64,000 bases of DNA from Streptomyces sp. BK340. Its GTDB lineage: Bacteria > Actinomycetota > Actinomycetes > Streptomycetales > Streptomycetaceae. Of the stretch, positions 61,149 through 64,000 are shown piece by piece; positions within the stretch are counted from its first letter, which is position 1, and the number at the start of each line of letters is the position of its first letter. The stretch covers positions 62,001 through 126,000 of the forward strand of contig NZ_VISR01000018.1 in assembly GCF_007827595.1 (NCBI RefSeq). Direction: 5' to 3'. The notes under the pieces are model-generated. The model did no database searches and had not been told where the DNA came from. It was given only the letters and a program-made list of their open reading frames with translations. Made by a program: the position numbers and the translations under genes.

Positions 61149-62228
61149 TCAGACCTTCGGCTGCTGCTGGGTGATGCAGTGGATGCCACCACCACCGGAG
61201 AAGATCGTACGGGCGTCCACCAGGGTGACCGTCCGCTCGGGGAAGAGACGGCGGAAGATCCCGGCTGCGATCTCGTCGCGCGGGTCGTCGAAGCCGCACA
61301 GCACGACCCCGCCGTTGCAGAGGTAGTGGTTGATGTAGGAGTAGTCGGCCCAGTGGCCGTCGGCCTCCAGGGCGGTCGGGGCGGGCACCTCGACCACCTC
61401 CAGCCTGCGGCCGCGCGCGTCGGTCGCCGACTTCAGGAGGCCGATGACCTCCTTGGTGACCTCGTGGTCGGGGTGGGCCGGGTCCGGCTGGTGGTGGGCG
61501 ACGACGACACCGGGGCGGGCGAAGGCCGCGACGATGTCGACGTGGCCGAGGGTGCCGAAGCCGGGATGGGGGTACCCCCTGGTCGAGCGAAGCCGAGAGC
61601 TTGGGGGAGGGTAGTCGCCGGTCAGGCCGCGGGGCAGCCAGATCGCCTTGCTGGTGCCGAGGTGGGCGTGGATCTCCGCCTCGACCTGCTCCTTCGTCCA
61701 GTCCGGGTTGCGCTCGGGGCCGAGCTGCACGGTCTCGGTGAGCAGCACGGTGCCCTCGCCGTCGACATGGATCGCGCCGCCCTCGTTGACCAGCTTCGAG
61801 GCGTACGTCTTCGCGCCCGCGAGGTCCGAGACGTACGCGCCGATCTTCGAGTCGTGCTCCCAACGGGCCCAGTCCTGGGCGCCCCAGCCATTGAACGTCC
61901 AGTCCACGGCGGCCAGTTCGCCCTTGCCGTTGGTGAGGAAGGTGGGGCCGATGTCCCGCATCCAGGCGTCGTCCAGTTCGCGCTCGACCGTGTCGACGCC
62001 GGGGCCGAGCAGCACGCGCGCTTCCGCCGCCTCGCCGGGGCCGCACACGACCGTCACCGGCTCGAAGCGGAGGACGGTGCGGGCCACCGCGGCCCAGGCC
62101 ATGCGGGAGAGACGGAGGTCGTCCGGGTCGTCGAAGGTGGGGTTGGGGCCCGGCCACGCCATCCAGGTGCGCTCGTGCGGGGTCCACTCGGCGGGCATGC
62201 GGAAACCGTCGGCTGCGGGGGTGGTCAT
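61149..62228 (-). CDS. aguA: Agmatine deiminase, with an in-frame repeat insertion
   Basis: A 359-residue peptidylarginine deiminase-fold enzyme that turns agmatine into N-carbamoylputrescine. It has RMPAEWTPHERTWMAWPG (about residues 10-27), DDAWMRDIGPTFL (about 86-98), KLVNEGGAIHVDGEGTVLLTE, GHVDIVAAF and the catalytic Cys near the end in FSGGGGIHCITQQQP. Between LTGDY and GFGTLGHVDIV there are about 16 extra residues (PPPSSRLRSTRGYPHP, about 205-221), encoded by a Streptomyces palindromic repeat. The loop may or may not be tolerated. ATG at 62228. Confidence 0.9.
   Translation of the reverse strand: MTTPAADGFRMPAEWTPHERTWMAWPGPNPTFDDPDDLRLSRMAWAAVARTVLRFEPVTVVCGPGEAAEARVLLGPGVDTVERELDDAWMRDIGPTFLTNGKGELAAVDWTFNGWGAQDWARWEHDSKIGAYVSDLAGAKTYASKLVNEGGAIHVDGEGTVLLTETVQLGPERNPDWTKEQVEAEIHAHLGTSKAIWLPRGLTGDYPPPSSRLRSTRGYPHPGFGTLGHVDIVAAFARPGVVVAHHQPDPAHPDHEVTKEVIGLLKSATDARGRRLEVVEVPAPTALEADGHWADYSYINHYLCNGGVVLCGFDDPRDEIAAGIFRRLFPERTVTLVDARTIFSGGGGIHCITQQQPKV
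61567..61611. repeat. Palindromic repeat inserted in the agmatine deiminase gene
   Basis: On the minus strand CCCCCAAGCTCTCGGCTTCG continues to CTCGACCAGGGGGTACCCCC. It belongs to the same family as the element at 10803-10838. The length keeps the reading frame open, with no stop codon. Confidence 0.8.
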
Positions 62229-62239
62229 GTCGCGGGTCC

Positions 62240-63964
62240 TTACAGGAAGTAGAGGCGGTTGAGGGAGACGGAGTCGGCGGGCTCGGAGCGCAGCGGGTCG
62301 CCGTCGAGGGTGACCAGGCCGGTGCGCCGGTCGACGTCGACCGCTCCGATGCGGGCGTTCAGCCGCAGGTCGGCGGGGCCGATGCCCCGGGTGCCCCGTA
62401 CGGCGACCCGGCGGCGCCGGGTGGGCATCCGGTCGTTGCCCTGGTCGAGGGCGGCCTGTGCGACGAACGCGACCGAGATGTCCGCAGGGGTACCGCCGTG
62501 CGCACCGAACTGCGGGCCCAGGACGAGGGGTTCGCAGGTGTCGGTGGCCGCGTTGGGGTCGCCGACCACGCCGTACGCCGGGAAGCCGGACTTGAGGACC
62601 AGCTGCGGCTTGGCGCCGAAGTACTCCGGGCGCCACAGCACGATGTCGGCGAGCTTGCCGACCTCGATCGAGCCGACCTCGTGGGAGAGGCCGTGCGCGA
62701 TGGCGGGGTTGATGGTGAGCTTGGCCAGGTAGCGCAGGACGCGGGCGTTGTCGTCGCCCTCGCCGTCGCCCTCCAGCGGGCCCAGCTCGGCCTTCATCTT
62801 CCCGGCCATGGCGAAGGTACGGCGGACCGTCTCCCCCGCGCGGCCCATGCCCTGCGCGTCGGACGAGGTGATGCCGATCGCGCCCAGGTCGTGCAGCACG
62901 TCCTCGGCGCCCATCGTGCCGGCCCGGATGCGGTCGCGGGCCATGGCGGCGTCGCCGGGCAGGTCGGTCTTCAGGTCGTGGACGGAGACGATCATGCCGT
63001 AGTGCTCGGCGACCGCGTCCCGGCCGAAGGGCAGGGTCGGATTGGTGGAGGAGCCGATGACGTTCGGGACGCCGGCCATCTTCAGGACGTTGGGCACGTG
63101 TCCGCCGCCGCAGCCCTCGATGTGGAAGGCGTGGATGGTCCGGCCCTCCAGCACCTTCAGGGTGTCCTCCACCGACAGGCACTCGTTCAGCCCGTCACTG
63201 TGCAGGGCGACCTGGACGTCGTGCTCCTCGGCGACCCGCAGGGCCGTGTCGAGCGCGCGGGTGTGGGCGCCCATGTCCTCGTGCACCTTGAAACCGGAGG
63301 CACCGCCCTCGGCGAGGGCCTCGACCAGCGGAGCGCCGTGCGAGGACGAACCCCGGCCCAGGAAGCCGATGTTGACCGGCCAGGCGTCGAAGGCGTTGAA
63401 GGCGTGCTTGAGCGCCCAGGGCGAATTGACGCCGACGCCCCACACCGGGCCGAACTCCTGGCCGATGACCGTGGTCACGCCGGAGGCGAGGGAGGCCTCC
63501 ATGATCCGCGGCGACAGCAGGTGGACATGGGTGTCGACGGCACCGGCGGTGGCGATGAGCCCCTCGCCGGACACGATGGACGTACCCGTGCCGACGACGA
63601 CGTCGACCCCGTCGAGGGTGTCCGGGTTGCCGGCCCGCCCGATCCCGCAGATACGGCCCTCGCGGATGCCGATGGACACCTTGCGGATGCCCTGCGCCGC
63701 GTCGATCACGACGACGTTGCTGATCACGACGTCGCAGGTCTCGCGGACGGCGGCGGCCTTCAGGTGCAGCCCGTCGCGGGCGGTCTTGCCGAAGCCGGCG
63801 AGGAACTCGTCGCCGTACTTCTGCGAGTCGGACTCGACCCGGATCACCAGGCCCGAGTCGCCGAGCCGGACACGGTCACCGGCGCGGGGGCCGTGGGTGG
63901 CCGCGTAGGCGTGCGGGTCGATGTGGATCGACTCGTCGATCTCGCGTCCCTTCGAGCGGCTCAT
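62240..63964 (-). CDS. ureC: Urease alpha subunit UreC (divergent type)
   Basis: A 574-residue urease catalytic subunit. All nickel ligands are present: His146 and His148 (VDTHVHLL), carbamylated Lys226 with His228 (GFKVHEDMG), His255 (ALHSDGLNE), His281 (FHIEGCGGGH) and Asp369 (SSDAQGMGRAGE). Arg345 is kept. In the mobile flap the usual MVCHHLD reads VSVHDLK; aligned without gaps, the catalytic His is His329 but the flap Cys is Val328. This is the divergent urease found with agmatine deiminase in Streptomyces. No accessory ureD/E/F/G genes are seen in the window. The ATG overlaps the stop of the upstream gene. Confidence 0.93.
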   Translation of the reverse strand: MSRSKGREIDESIHIDPHAYAATHGPRAGDRVRLGDSGLVIRVESDSQKYGDEFLAGFGKTARDGLHLKAAAVRETCDVVISNVVVIDAAQGIRKVSIGIREGRICGIGRAGNPDTLDGVDVVVGTGTSIVSGEGLIATAGAVDTHVHLLSPRIMEASLASGVTTVIGQEFGPVWGVGVNSPWALKHAFNAFDAWPVNIGFLGRGSSSHGAPLVEALAEGGASGFKVHEDMGAHTRALDTALRVAEEHDVQVALHSDGLNECLSVEDTLKVLEGRTIHAFHIEGCGGGHVPNVLKMAGVPNVIGSSTNPTLPFGRDAVAEHYGMIVSVHDLKTDLPGDAAMARDRIRAGTMGAEDVLHDLGAIGITSSDAQGMGRAGETVRRTFAMAGKMKAELGPLEGDGEGDDNARVLRYLAKLTINPAIAHGLSHEVGSIEVGKLADIVLWRPEYFGAKPQLVLKSGFPAYGVVGDPNAATDTCEPLVLGPQFGAHGGTPADISVAFVAQAALDQGNDRMPTRRRRVAVRGTRGIGPADLRLNARIGAVDVDRRTGLVTLDGDPLRSEPADSVSLNRLYFL

Positions 63965-64000
63965 CGCTCGCCTCCTTCCGGCGCGACTCCCAGATAGCCG
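63961..64000 (-). CDS. C-terminal end of urease gamma/beta gene (cut by window edge)
   Basis: Only the last 12 codons are visible (GYLGVAPEGGER, then TGA). The ending and the ATGA overlap with ureC fit the fused UreA/UreB subunit usual before this ureC type. The identity is inferred mainly from position. Confidence 0.55.
   Translation of the reverse strand, partial: GYLGVAPEGGER

Overview
The window is a piece of a Streptomyces chromosome. The evidence is the very high GC with codon third positions almost all G or C, many GTG starts, two complete conservons (cvnA-B-C-D), an HU protein with a long Lys/Ala tail (HupS type), a C+ type L28, CofC, NdgR beside leuCD, and DUF5753/DUF397 pairs. Most genes are core chromosome. 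From memory, the order rsmD-recG-DAK2-rpmB-thiD-thiL-ddl-gpsA-plsC-cofC-hupS-leuD-leuC-ndgR-tRNAs-gltX-conservons-accB resembles the SCO55xx part of the S. coelicolor map. That comparison was not computed.

Layout. 1-10.4 kb: start of rsmD, recG interrupted by a class 3 intein, an Hsp90-like ATPase coupled to a 981-aa TPR protein, and a DAK2/FakA-like kinase. 10.6-19 kb: rpmB, thiL-thiD, a stand-alone Lrp-type ligand domain, a DUF3515 lipoprotein, ddl, the overlapping plsC-gpsA pair, cofC, hupS and small proteins. 19-24.1 kb: leuCD divergent from ndgR, a DUF4188 gene divergent from a MerR regulator across a 26-bp palindrome, and five tRNA genes (3 Glu-CTC, 2 Gln-CTG). 24.1-28.6 kb: a HAD phosphatase whose promoter and start region is repeated in tandem (108-bp period), a decayed gene, gltX, an FAH-family hydrolase and a 64-aa peptide gene ended by a 24-bp perfect hairpin. 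29.1-39.6 kb: two tandem conservons. 39.8-45.6 kb: accE-accB, a secreted polysaccharide lyase, a small secreted peptidase-like protein and YceI. 45.8-50.9 kb: an accessory-looking stretch with a STAND NTPase, a HATPase, an XRE/DUF397 pair, an ORF broken by an in-frame TGA, and a FUSC/MarR pair whose 5' ends overlap. 50.9-57.9 kb: a Gly-rich membrane protein, then divergent secreted GH3 and GH30-CBM13 enzymes. 57.9-64 kb: GPP34 protein, cimA with a likely Ile attenuator, then TetR, agmatine deiminase, urease alpha and the end of a urease gamma/beta gene.

How the genes work together. leuC, leuD, cimA and NdgR belong to branched-chain amino acid synthesis. thiL-thiD make thiamine diphosphate. 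plsC-gpsA start phospholipid synthesis, and accB-accE supply acyl-CoA carboxylation. The conservons are membrane-associated sensor/G-protein-like complexes. The GH3/GH30 pair, the PL8 enzyme and the M15-like protein are secreted polymer-degrading functions. The agmatine deiminase-urease group looks like a nitrogen-salvage operon with its own TetR regulator.

Most notable points: the complete WCT class 3 intein with an intact-looking LAGLIDADG endonuclease in the RecG Walker A motif; a Streptomyces palindromic repeat inserted in frame inside the agmatine deiminase; the 108-bp repeats at the HAD gene; a candidate Ile-Ile leader attenuator before cimA; and long identical DNA tracts shared by the two conservons.
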